Part shown: piece after piece, positions 58,214 through 64,000 of the stretch | Numbering within the stretch: position 1 is the stretch's first letter | How the letters are laid out: every line of letters starts with the position of its first letter | From: Acidobacteria bacterium RIFCSPLOWO2_12_FULL_66_21 | GTDB lineage: Bacteria > Acidobacteriota > Vicinamibacteria > Vicinamibacterales > 2-12-FULL-66-21 | Assembly: GCA_001767455.1 (NCBI GenBank) | Contig: MELC01000039.1 | Span: 1-64,000 of the forward strand | DNA length: 64,000 nt | Direction of reading: 5' to 3' | Made by a program: the position numbers and the translations under genes | The notes under the pieces: model-generated | The model's input: only the letters and a program-made list of their open reading frames with translations | The model's database searches: none | What the model was told of the DNA's origin: nothing

Positions 58214-58325
58214 CCTCGTTTTGCCAACAACGGTCACCTCGATCTCGATCTTCATGCGTGGATCGACCAGGCCGGCGGCGATCATTGTCGCGGCGGGACG
58301 GACGTCGCCCAGGTACGTGCCTCCT
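58214..58325 (-). pseudogene. Remnant of a RidA-family gene (C-terminal fragment)
   Basis: Between the kinase and the VOC gene, the minus strand encodes YLGDVRPAATMIAAGLVDPRM followed by KIEIEVTVVGK. This matches the C-terminal part of RidA/YjgF proteins, including the arginine/proline-x-A-x-T strand and the final MKIEIE strand, although the usual catalytic arginine region (RTTV) has changed. No start, N-terminal half or ribosome-binding site is visible. It appears to be a leftover of a deleted gene. Confidence 0.55.
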
Positions 58326-58742
58326 TCAGGCTCGCTGGGGTCTGGGGTGGAGCAGCATCCATGACGTGCCGAACCTGTCCCGGAGCATCGCAAAGCGAGA
58401 CGCGAAGAACGTCTCCTGCATCGGCATGAAGATCTGACCGCCCTCTGAGAGCAGATCGAAGATGCGATCGGCTTCCTGGTCGCTCTCGACAGTGAGCGAT
58501 AGATAGGCGCTGCGAATGGGCTGAAAGCGGTCCGGCGGAATGTCGGCGCCCAGGAGCTCCGTCCCTCCGAGGTTCATCCGCGCATGCAGGACGGCGTTCG
58601 CCCAGTCGGCCGGCGCGTTTGGCGCACCCGGCTGCTCGCCGTGCCTCATCATCATCGTGATTATTCCACCCAGGTGCTTTTCGTAGAACTTGAAGGCCTC
58701 CTCGCAGTTCCCGCCGTAGTTCAGGTACGTGTGGAGTTGCAC
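58326..58742 (-). CDS. VOC-superfamily protein, PhnB-like
   Basis: A 138-residue glyoxalase/bleomycin-resistance-fold protein of the PhnB subgroup: LHTYLNYGGNCEEAFKFYEKHLGGII, ADIPPDRFQPIRSAYLSLTV, GGQIFMPMQETFFASRFAMLRDRFGTSWML. The family binds divalent metal loosely and its substrates are mostly unknown. Start at ATG 58742. Its 3-prime end is joined directly to a RidA remnant, so the present stop may be a result of that deletion, though the C-terminus (WMLLHPRPQRA) looks normal for the family. Confidence 0.9.
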   Translation of the reverse strand: MQLHTYLNYGGNCEEAFKFYEKHLGGIITMMMRHGEQPGAPNAPADWANAVLHARMNLGGTELLGADIPPDRFQPIRSAYLSLTVESDQEADRIFDLLSEGGQIFMPMQETFFASRFAMLRDRFGTSWMLLHPRPQRA

Positions 58743-58778
58743 GAGCGCCCTCCCTGCTTCAGCATCGGGCGGAGGTAA

Positions 58779-58970
58779 TCACTCGGATCCGTCCGCGCGT
58801 GTCACATGAACAGCCCGATCTTCGTCTCGATCGGACACGTAAACCCGCCATGGATTGCAGCAAACCTCGCAATCCTGGACGAAGCTGCCGCTGACATCAG
58901 GCTCGATGTAGATCTCCAACTGCTCGCCGCAAAACGGACACGTGACCAAGAAGTTGTCTGGCACTTGCAC
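58779..58970 (-). CDS. CPXCG-motif cysteine-rich protein
   Basis: A protein of about 63 residues: CPFCGEQLEIYIEPDVSGSFVQDCEVCCNPWRVYV. The C-P-x-C-G and C-x2-C pairs define the CPXCG family of small zinc-binding proteins of unknown function. I place the start at GTG 58970 (or GTG 58964, which has AGGAT about 9 bases upstream); an ATG in the same frame at 59114 would read through tRNA-Pro and is unlikely. Confidence 0.8.
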   Translation of the reverse strand: MQVPDNFLVTCPFCGEQLEIYIEPDVSGSFVQDCEVCCNPWRVYVSDRDEDRAVHVTRADGSE

Positions 58971-59043
58971 CGATCCTACTGCGATGCTGGGCAGACAACG
59001 ACGGGACCCTGAGGTTAGAGTCCTGGTCCAATGTTTGGGAGGT

Positions 59044-59120
59044 TGGTCGGGGCGAGTGGATTCGAACCACCGACCCCTCGGTCCCGAACCGAGTGCTCTA
59101 CCAGGCTGAGCCACGCCCCG
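59044..59120 (-). tRNA. tRNA-Pro (anticodon CGG)
   Basis: Complete cloverleaf on the minus strand: acceptor CGGGGCG/CGCCCCG, D-arm, anticodon stem CTCGG/CCGAG with loop TTCGGGA (anticodon CGG), T-arm TTCGAATC, discriminator A and an encoded CCA end (59046-59044). In contrast to the tRNA-Arg gene in this window, CCA is genomically encoded. Confidence 0.97.
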
Positions 59121-59180
59121 ACATAAGCGTGAGGACGAACCGGAACCGCAGGGCGATCGGGAATCGCTGCGGGCGAGAAA

Positions 59181-59948
59181 CTATTCTACCTCAACCCGCC
59201 GCCTCGCGGTTAGCTCTTTCAGCTCTTCCGCCGCCGCAAGCGCCGCATGCGCCGTCAGATCCGGGTGCATGGGGGTCACCGAGACGCAGCCGTCCTTGAC
59301 CGCCTGGTAGTCCGACTGGTCGTGCGGCTCCCAGGCGTCCTGCCCTTCCTCGATCCAGTAATACGCCCGGTTGCGCGGATCCTCCCGCTGCGACACGACA
59401 GTGACGTGATTGCGCTTCGCCTGCACGGTGACGCGCAGCCCCCTGGGCCGTCCCGGCGGCACGTTGATGTTCAGGAACACCCGCGACGGCAGCCCCTTCT
59501 CGAGCACCACGTCCGCCAGCGCCGCGGCCGCGGCCGCTGCCGGCCCAAAATCATACGGGCCGCGGCTGCGCGAGACCGAAACGGCCAGACTCGGAATGCC
59601 CAGCAGCGCCCCTTCCATCGCCCCCGCCACCGTCCCCGAATACGTCACGTCGTCGCCCAGGTTGTAGCCCTTGTTGATGCCCGAGACGACCAGGTCCGGC
59701 ATGCGCGGGTAGAGCTGCGTGACGGCGATGTTGACGCAGTCGGTCGGCGTGCCGTCCACTTCGTATACGCGGTCGTTGAGGTGCTCCATGCGGAGCGGAC
59801 GCCGCAGCGTCAGCGCGTGGCCGATCGCGCTGGCTTCCATGTGCGGCGCGACGATCGTCACTTCGCCAAGCCGCGCCAGCGCGGCCGCAAGGACGTGGAT
59901 CCCCTCGGAGCGGACTCCGTCGTCATTGGTCACGAGAATCGTTTTCAT
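59181..59948 (-). CDS. surE: 5'/3'-nucleotidase SurE
   Basis: Stationary-phase survival phosphatase acting on nucleoside monophosphates. The 255-residue protein starts MKTILVTNDDGVRSEGI with the metal-binding Asp-Asp pair (residues 9-10), followed by the metal Ser region APHMEASAIGHALTL, the conserved VSGINKGYNLGDDVTYSGTVAGAMEG and FLNINVPP. Length is standard. A TATACT box (59967-59962) ends 13 bases before the ATG, giving a leader of about 7 bases and no Shine-Dalgarno. Confidence 0.96.
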   Translation of the reverse strand: MKTILVTNDDGVRSEGIHVLAAALARLGEVTIVAPHMEASAIGHALTLRRPLRMEHLNDRVYEVDGTPTDCVNIAVTQLYPRMPDLVVSGINKGYNLGDDVTYSGTVAGAMEGALLGIPSLAVSVSRSRGPYDFGPAAAAAAALADVVLEKGLPSRVFLNINVPPGRPRGLRVTVQAKRNHVTVVSQREDPRNRAYYWIEEGQDAWEPHDQSDYQAVKDGCVSVTPMHPDLTAHAALAAAEELKELTARRRVEVE

Positions 59949-59961
59949 GGGCAGAAGGACA

Positions 59962-59967
59962 AGTATA
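59962..59967 (-). promoter_or_regulatory. -10 box of surE
   Basis: TATACT on the minus strand 13 bases before the surE ATG. The -35 region falls in a GGTGCTGA-type repeat run. Confidence 0.45.
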
Positions 59968-59969
59968 TC

Positions 59970-60060
59970 AAGGTGCTGAGGGGTGCTGAGGGGTGCTCAA
60001 GGGTGCCAAGAGGTGCCCACCGTGCCCAAGGTGCGAGCAGGTGCTCAAGGGCGCGAACGG
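59970..60060. repeat. GGTGCTGA/GGTGCTCA low-complexity run upstream of surE
   Basis: About 90 bases made of degenerate GGTGCTGAGG, GGTGCTCAAG and GGTGCC words. The same words form the repeats at 60468-60560 and, in complement, at 11432-11467. Confidence 0.7.
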
Positions 60061-60118
60061 GCTTTCGAGCCCGGCCGTGCTCAGATGGGTGCCGCGCAAA
60101 AGCGCGCAGCGCAACGAG

Positions 60119-60211
60119 CCTGCCGCGCCGTAGCGCGAAGCGCGAAGGGCCTGCCGCGCCGTAGCGCGAAGCGCGAAGGGCCTGCCGCGCCGTAGCGCGA
60201 AGCGCGAAGGC
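60119..60211. repeat. 31-bp tandem repeat, three copies
   Basis: Three consecutive copies of a 31-base GC-rich unit (CCTGCCGCGCCGTAGCGCGA ...) start at 60119, 60150 and 60181. The first two are identical and the third differs only at its last base. A related degenerate copy precedes them. They end 4 bases before the stop codon of the zinc-ribbon gene. Each unit contains the palindrome-like GCGCGAAGCGCG. Confidence 0.9.
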
Positions 60212-60214
60212 GGG

Positions 60215-60403
60215 TCAGGCGCGGGCGACGGTGGTGCGGCCGCAGTCGTCGCAGCGCAGATACACGATCGGCAACGACTCGGAACGGCCGAATACGCGCG
60301 CGGTCGGATGCCCGCACTTGGGGCACACTTCGCGGTCGGGCCACGCGGCTTTGACAGGGGGTGCGACGCGGCGAGTGGACTGAAGAGTCAGTTTTCGAAT
60401 CAT
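60215..60403 (-). CDS. Small zinc-ribbon protein of unknown function
   Basis: About 62 residues (MIRKLTLQSTRRVAPPVKAA ...) with CPKCGHPTARVFGR and, about 20 residues later, CDDCGRTTVA, forming a C4 zinc ribbon of the rubredoxin-knuckle type. The start may instead be GTG 60415. It is flanked by repeats on both sides and preceded by a perfect dyad at 60443-60460. No family assignment is possible beyond the zinc ribbon. Confidence 0.6.
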   Translation of the reverse strand: MIRKLTLQSTRRVAPPVKAAWPDREVCPKCGHPTARVFGRSESLPIVYLRCDDCGRTTVARA

Positions 60404-60442
60404 TGAGGTTTGCACAGTTTACATGGTCCAGCCTGGCCGGGG

Positions 60443-60460
60443 GTGTGCAAAAGTGCACAC
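60443..60460 (-). promoter_or_regulatory. Possible operator: GTGTGCA-AAAG-TGCACAC dyad
   Basis: A perfect inverted repeat with 7-base arms and a 4-base centre, about 40 bases before the start of the zinc-ribbon gene. A related half site (TTTGCACAG) occurs at 60409-60417. It could be an operator, or a hairpin between two convergently spaced repeat regions. Confidence 0.4.
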
Positions 60461-60467
60461 ACCATCA

Positions 60468-60560
60468 GGGTGCTGAGAGGTGCCGAGGGGTGCTGAAGGG
60501 TGCTACAGGGGTGCTGAAGGGTGCTGAGAGGTGCCGAGGGGTGCTGAAGGGTGCTGCAGG
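60468..60560. repeat. Two 42-bp GGTGCTGA-type units, partly coding
   Basis: Units at 60468-60509 and 60519-60560 differ at one of 42 positions (60505, A instead of G). The second unit and part of the first encode the C-terminus of the MFS transporter on the minus strand; the single difference creates its TAG stop. Confidence 0.85.
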
Positions 60561-61759
60561 GCGGGCCAGCGGAGGGTCAGGAGCAGGAGGACCGCCGCGA
60601 GCGCGAGGCCGGCGCCGGTCGTGAACGCGGCGTGCGGCGAGACGCGCGTCCAGATGAAGCCGAACAGCAGACTGGCGGCCAGGGAGCCCACGCCAAGCAC
60701 CGCGTTGTAGATGCCGAAGGCGGTCCCGCGCGACGCACTCGGGATCATGTCCGCGACCCAGGCTTTCTCGGCGCCTTCCGTCAGCCCGAAGTAGAGGCCG
60801 TACGAAAGAAAGATCGCGATCGCCGTGGCGGGCGTGTCGAAGGCGCCAAAGCCCGCGTACACGAGCGCATACACGATCCAGCCCAGCACGATCATCGTGC
60901 GACGGCCGAAGCGATCCGACAACGTCCCGCCCGCCAGCGACGAGACGACCTTGACGACGTGCAGGGCCGACCAGAGAAGCGGAATCCAGAACACCGCGAC
61001 GCCGAGGTCGCCGAGCCGCAGCAGCAGGAAGGCGTCGCTCGCGTTGCCGAGGCTGAAGAGAAGAATCACCGCCATCGCCTGATAGAACGACCCGCCCAGG
61101 CGCCACACGCTGACGCGCGGGGTGGGCGGGGCGCCTTCGCCGGACGCCGGCGACCCGCCGGTGGCGATATTCGGCAGCCGCAGGATGACGAAGATGACGA
61201 TGATACCCGGGACGATCGTCAGCGCGAACAGCGGACGGTAGTGGCCGGGATAGAAGAACAGGAACGCTGACGCGAGGAGCGGACCGAGGACCGCGCCGGC
61301 ATGGTCCATCGCGCGCTGAAAGCCGAACACGCGGCCTCGCATGGTGGACGCGGCGAACTCGGCGAGCATCGCGTCGCGCGGAGCGCCGCGAATGCCCTTG
61401 CCGAGCCGGTCCGAAAACCGGATCGCGAACACCTGCGGCCACGCCGTCACGACCGCGGTCAGCGGACGCACGGCCGACGAGAGACCGTAGCCGCCGAGCA
61501 CGAGCCACTTGGGCGCGCGCCACCGGTCCGTCAACCAGCCCGACACGACCTTGAGGGCACTGTTGGCCGCCTCGGCCGCCCCCTCGATCACCGCGAGCGA
61601 CATCGCGCCCGCGCCGAGCACCTGCGTCAAAAAGAGCGGGAGCAGCGGATACACCATCTCGCTCGCGGTGTCGGTGAAGAAACTCACCCACCCGAGAAGC
61701 CAGACGGGACGCGAGAGGCCGAAACGCGGCCCGGGAACTGCGCGCGAGGGATCGGTCAT
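60503..61759 (-). CDS. MFS transporter with repeat-encoded C-terminal tail
   Basis: A 418-residue major facilitator with about 12 helices. Motif A-like sequences are present: GWLTDRWRAPKW between helices 2 and 3, and DRLGKGIRGAPRDAML and GTLSDRFGRRTMIVLG in the second half. The pattern WVSFFTDTASEMVYPLLPLFL marks the subgroup related to fosmidomycin-resistance-like and drug transporters; the substrate is unknown. The last 18 residues (LQHPSAPLGTSQHPSAPL) are encoded by an intergenic repeat and are not family-conserved. Start at ATG 61759 overlaps the upstream stop by one base (TAATG). Confidence 0.9.
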   Translation of the reverse strand: MTDPSRAVPGPRFGLSRPVWLLGWVSFFTDTASEMVYPLLPLFLTQVLGAGAMSLAVIEGAAEAANSALKVVSGWLTDRWRAPKWLVLGGYGLSSAVRPLTAVVTAWPQVFAIRFSDRLGKGIRGAPRDAMLAEFAASTMRGRVFGFQRAMDHAGAVLGPLLASAFLFFYPGHYRPLFALTIVPGIIVIFVILRLPNIATGGSPASGEGAPPTPRVSVWRLGGSFYQAMAVILLFSLGNASDAFLLLRLGDLGVAVFWIPLLWSALHVVKVVSSLAGGTLSDRFGRRTMIVLGWIVYALVYAGFGAFDTPATAIAIFLSYGLYFGLTEGAEKAWVADMIPSASRGTAFGIYNAVLGVGSLAASLLFGFIWTRVSPHAAFTTGAGLALAAVLLLLTLRWPALQHPSAPLGTSQHPSAPL

Positions 61760-62883
61760 TACAGACGGAGGAAAAGGCGGCGCCGGTACATCCACGCGAG
61801 CAGCGCGAAGAGCACCAGGAGGTTCGCGATCGCGTACAGCAGCGACGCGTTCTTGGGCGACGCGAGCGGCACGAAGTAGTGGAGATAGGCGTATTTGCTG
61901 ATCGCGATGGGCGTCCCCTCCGGCCCCGGCACCTTGATGAGGTTCATCGTCTTCACGAGCAGCGCGGACACCGCGAACAGGGTGATCGCGTTGGTCCCCA
62001 GGATCACGAACGGCTTCGTCCAGGCGCGCCAGCCCTTGACGTCAATAGCCCAGTAGCAGAGCGCGAGCAGCAGCGACGCGCCACCCGCCATGAACACCGC
62101 ATACGAGCTGGTCCACAGGTTCTTGTTGATGGGAAACGCGATGTTCCACAGCTCTCCTATCGCGATGCCGAGGACGCCGGTGGCGGCGAGCGCGGCCGCC
62201 TTCTGCTTTGGCGTATATCCCGACCCCAGACAGAGCCCCGCGCACACCCCGAACAGCGTCGTCGAGATCGCCGGAATCGTGCTGAGCAGTCCTTCGGGAT
62301 CCCATCGCGCCTTCCACAGGTGACCGCCCATCACGGTGCGATCGATGTAGGCGCCGAGATTGCCTTCGGCCGAGAGGTCGCCGGCGAACCCACCCGGCGG
62401 CGGCACATGCATCATGACGAGCCAGTACGCGAGCGCCAGCGCCAGCCCGACCGACATCACGATCGCGCCGCGGCGGCGGCGGTCGCCCGCCGTCACGTGA
62501 TACAACGCCGCGGCGGCGAGGTAGCACACGCCGATCCGGGCGAGCACGCCGGGAATGCGCCAGTGCGTCACGTCGAACCGCGGGTAGCCGGCGAGAAACA
62601 GCCCCAGAGCGATGATGAGCGCGGCGCGCCGCACGATCGAGCCCCAGCTCGCGCTCTTCTTCGACAGCGTGATCGACACGCCGACGATGAAGAGGAAGAA
62701 AGGAAAGATCGTGTCGGTCGGCGTCCAGCCGTTCCATTCCGCGTGGAGGAGCGGCCAGTACACGTTGCCCCAGTCCCCCGGGTTGTTCACGATGACCATG
62801 GCGGCCATGGTCGCCCCACGAAAGACGTCCAGCGACACGAGGCGGGTGGCGGCGGCCGGCGCGGCGAGGGTGCGTGTGGCCAT
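61759..62883 (-). CDS. NagX / heparan-alpha-glucosaminide acetyltransferase-like membrane protein
   Basis: A 374-residue protein with about ten helices. The N-terminal SLDVFRGATMAAMVIVNNPGDWGNVYWPLLHAEWNGWTPTDTIFPFFLFIVG is the signature of the DUF5009/NagX family, related to the lysosomal heparan-alpha-glucosaminide N-acetyltransferase. The catalytic His of that enzyme corresponds to the His in LLHAEWNG. Bacterial members are thought to transfer acyl groups to sugars across the membrane; the substrate here is unknown. ATG 62883 has GAGGG upstream. It is co-transcribed with the MFS gene. Confidence 0.88.
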   Translation of the reverse strand: MATRTLAAPAAATRLVSLDVFRGATMAAMVIVNNPGDWGNVYWPLLHAEWNGWTPTDTIFPFFLFIVGVSITLSKKSASWGSIVRRAALIIALGLFLAGYPRFDVTHWRIPGVLARIGVCYLAAAALYHVTAGDRRRRGAIVMSVGLALALAYWLVMMHVPPPGGFAGDLSAEGNLGAYIDRTVMGGHLWKARWDPEGLLSTIPAISTTLFGVCAGLCLGSGYTPKQKAAALAATGVLGIAIGELWNIAFPINKNLWTSSYAVFMAGGASLLLALCYWAIDVKGWRAWTKPFVILGTNAITLFAVSALLVKTMNLIKVPGPEGTPIAISKYAYLHYFVPLASPKNASLLYAIANLLVLFALLAWMYRRRLFLRL

Positions 62884-62903
62884 CAGGGCCCTCACTATAC
62901 CGC

Positions 62904-62909
62904 TATAAT
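62904..62909 (+). promoter_or_regulatory. -10 box of the ferrochelatase gene
   Basis: Perfect TATAAT. It overlaps a TTG at 62909 that would otherwise be the longest start of the ferrochelatase frame, so translation must begin downstream (GTG 62930). Confidence 0.55.
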
Positions 62910-62929
62910 TGCGGGCGAGATCCCCCTTC

Positions 62930-63907
62930 GTGGTTCAGGCATTCGACGGCGTGCTCGTGGTGGCGTTTGGCGGCCCGCAGGGGCCGGCCGACATCCGGCC
63001 GTTTCTCGCCAACGTGCTCCGTGGCCGGCGTGTCAGCCCCGAACGCATCGAGGAAGTCGCGCATCACTACGAACCCTTCGGCGGCATATCTCCGCTGACC
63101 GAGCGGACCCTCCGTCAGGCGGACGGACTTCACCGCCGGTTCGCCGACCGCGGTCTCGATCTTCCCGTCTACGTCGGGATGCGCAACTGGCATCCGTATC
63201 TCGAGGACACGCTCGCCAGGATGTCGGCGGATGGCGTGCGGCACGCGGTCGGATTCATCGCCGCCGCGCATCGCAGTTTCTCGGGGTGCTTGCAGTACCG
63301 CGAGAACGTCGCGGCCGCGCGACAGACGCTCGCCGGCCGGGGCCTGGCGGATGTCGACGTCGTGTACGTCGGCGACTGGCACACGTCCGCGGGATTCATC
63401 GACGCGAACGCGCTGCACGTCTGCGAGGCGCTCGGACGGCTGCCGGAAGAGCTTCGGGCCGGCGCGCGGCTGGTGTTCACGGCCCACAGCATCCCCACGG
63501 CGATGGCCGAGCGCTATCCGTACGAACCGCAGCTCCTCGAGTCCGCGGCCGCGGTTGCCGCGGCATGCCGCCGCCCGGACTACGACGTCGTCTACCAGAG
63601 CAGAAGCGGCCGTCCCGAGGATCCGTGGCTGGGTCCGGACGTTCGCGATCATCTCAGGGACTGCGCCCGGCGCGGCGTGCGCAGCGTCGTGCTCTGCCCC
63701 GTCGGCTTCCTCTGCGATCACGTCGAAGTGCTGTACGATCTCGACGTCGAGGCCGCCGGAGTCTGCCGTGAGATCGGCTTGGCGATGGTCCGCGCCGCGG
63801 CCGTCAACGACGACCCGCGGTTCATCGACGCGATGGCCGAGGCGGTGATGCGGACGATGGACCGGTACGGCAGCGGAAGACCCCTGCCGCTGGTGGCACG
63901 ATCATGA
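62930..63907 (+). CDS. hemH: Ferrochelatase, CpfC-like
   Basis: Inserts ferrous iron into a porphyrin in heme synthesis. The 325-residue protein has FDGVLVVAFGGPQGPADIRPFL, the metal site FTAHSIPTAM (His), YQSRSGRPEDPWLGPDV, and CPVGFLCDHVEVLYDLDVE (Glu). The wording of these motifs and FSGCLQYRENV resembles the coproporphyrin ferrochelatases of actinobacteria and firmicutes, so the substrate may be coproporphyrin III. GTG 62930 is used because a -10 box lies at 62904-62909. Its stop overlaps the start of the next gene (ATGA). Confidence 0.93.
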   Translation: MVQAFDGVLVVAFGGPQGPADIRPFLANVLRGRRVSPERIEEVAHHYEPFGGISPLTERTLRQADGLHRRFADRGLDLPVYVGMRNWHPYLEDTLARMSADGVRHAVGFIAAAHRSFSGCLQYRENVAAARQTLAGRGLADVDVVYVGDWHTSAGFIDANALHVCEALGRLPEELRAGARLVFTAHSIPTAMAERYPYEPQLLESAAAVAAACRRPDYDVVYQSRSGRPEDPWLGPDVRDHLRDCARRGVRSVVLCPVGFLCDHVEVLYDLDVEAAGVCREIGLAMVRAAAVNDDPRFIDAMAEAVMRTMDRYGSGRPLPLVARS

Positions 63908-64000
63908 TGCGAATGGCACCGGCGAGTGTCGGCCTTGCGATCGTCATCGCGCCGTACGTCATGACGGGAGCCGCCATGCAGACGAACCAGACGCTGACGG
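63904..64000 (+). CDS. Start of a probable secreted or membrane protein (cut by window end)
   Basis: Only 32 codons are inside the window: MMRMAPASVGLAIVIAPYVM then TGAAMQTNQTLT. The hydrophobic core and following small residues look like a signal peptide. It overlaps the ferrochelatase stop by 4 bases, so it belongs to that operon. A heme-pathway function is possible but cannot be read from this fragment. Confidence 0.5.
   Translation, partial: MMRMAPASVGLAIVIAPYVMTGAAMQTNQTLT

Noticed and set aside
58779-59114. 111-codon version of the CPXCG gene starting at ATG 59114
   Set aside because: Its first 25 codons are the tRNA-Pro gene. A GTG start at 58970 gives the usual family length.
60119-60211. 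CRISPR array or attachment site
   Set aside because: A 31-bp unit repeated head to tail without spacers. No integrase or mobile gene is near, so it is a plain tandem repeat.
62909-62932. TTG 62909 as the start of ferrochelatase
   Set aside because: It overlaps a perfect TATAAT box, so it would lie upstream of the transcript. GTG 62930 gives the normal family N-terminus.

Overview
The window is about 64 kb of a high-GC bacterial chromosome, densely coded on both strands, with no phage, insertion sequence, integron or CRISPR array that I can see. The gene families point to Acidobacteriota, most likely a Vicinamibacteria-type genome: two large MacB/FtsX-type permeases without an ATPase (one paired with a PadR regulator), a BlaI / M56-peptidase-TonB pair, a huge sortilin-like BNR protein, a Uma2 protein, a VasI-like protein outside any type VI locus, and many intergenic low-complexity repeats. 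The taxonomy is an inference from gene content; there is no rRNA in the window.

Layout. 0.1-3.1 kb (minus): tsaB-rimI, a small DUF465 protein, then psd-pssA for phosphatidylethanolamine synthesis. 3.4-10.4 kb (plus): mutS, an orphan peptide-binding lipoprotein and a secreted metallopeptidase/propeller/barrel protein, each overlapping the next by 4 bases. 10.5-15.4 kb: agmatinase, a TPR-GAF-sigma54 activator, and a PilZ-cupin pair. 15.4-18.4 kb: a TPR membrane protein, tRNA-Arg(CCT), a small unknown gene with a near-consensus promoter, apt, acylphosphatase, and a uricase-fold protein whose catalytic residues appear to be replaced. 18.4-31.0 kb: the BNR/sortilin protein, small proteins, a CBS-domain protein, a phosphoribosyltransferase-hydrolase pair, two ADOP-type permeases, an AhpD-like protein and PadR. 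31.0-37.3 kb: Uma2, two B12-type radical SAM proteins, a Crp/Fnr regulator, an HTH protein with two ClpX-type zinc fingers, and a YjbQ protein. 37.4-44.1 kb: a CadC-like membrane regulator, an SRPBCC-ArsR operon, a broken hybrid histidine kinase, a VasI-like protein and BlaI-M56. 44.3-52.8 kb: a single 8.5-kb cyclic beta-1,2-glucan synthase gene. 52.9-58.7 kb: a coiled-coil protein, a SecA paralogue with a C-terminal membrane helix, small unknown proteins, a histidine kinase, a RidA remnant and a VOC protein. 58.8-64 kb: a CPXCG protein, tRNA-Pro(CGG), surE, a zinc-ribbon protein, an MFS transporter with a repeat-encoded tail, an NagX-like membrane protein, and ferrochelatase followed by a gene cut by the window edge.

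No single large novel system is visible. The best leads are the catalytically altered uricase homologue, the membrane-anchored SecA paralogue, the HTH/double-zinc-finger protein preceded by a cluster of TGTCTA operators, the YjbQ/B12-radical-SAM pair, and a recurring promoter layout in which a TATAAT/TATACT-like box lies 6-20 bases before a start codon that lacks a Shine-Dalgarno sequence, suggesting leaderless or very short-leader mRNAs. Intergenic DNA holds several repeat types (REP/REPIN palindromes, 31-, 35- and 42-bp units, GGTGCTGA-type runs), one of which encodes the end of a protein.

All functional calls come from reading motifs and family resemblance by eye. No database search was run.
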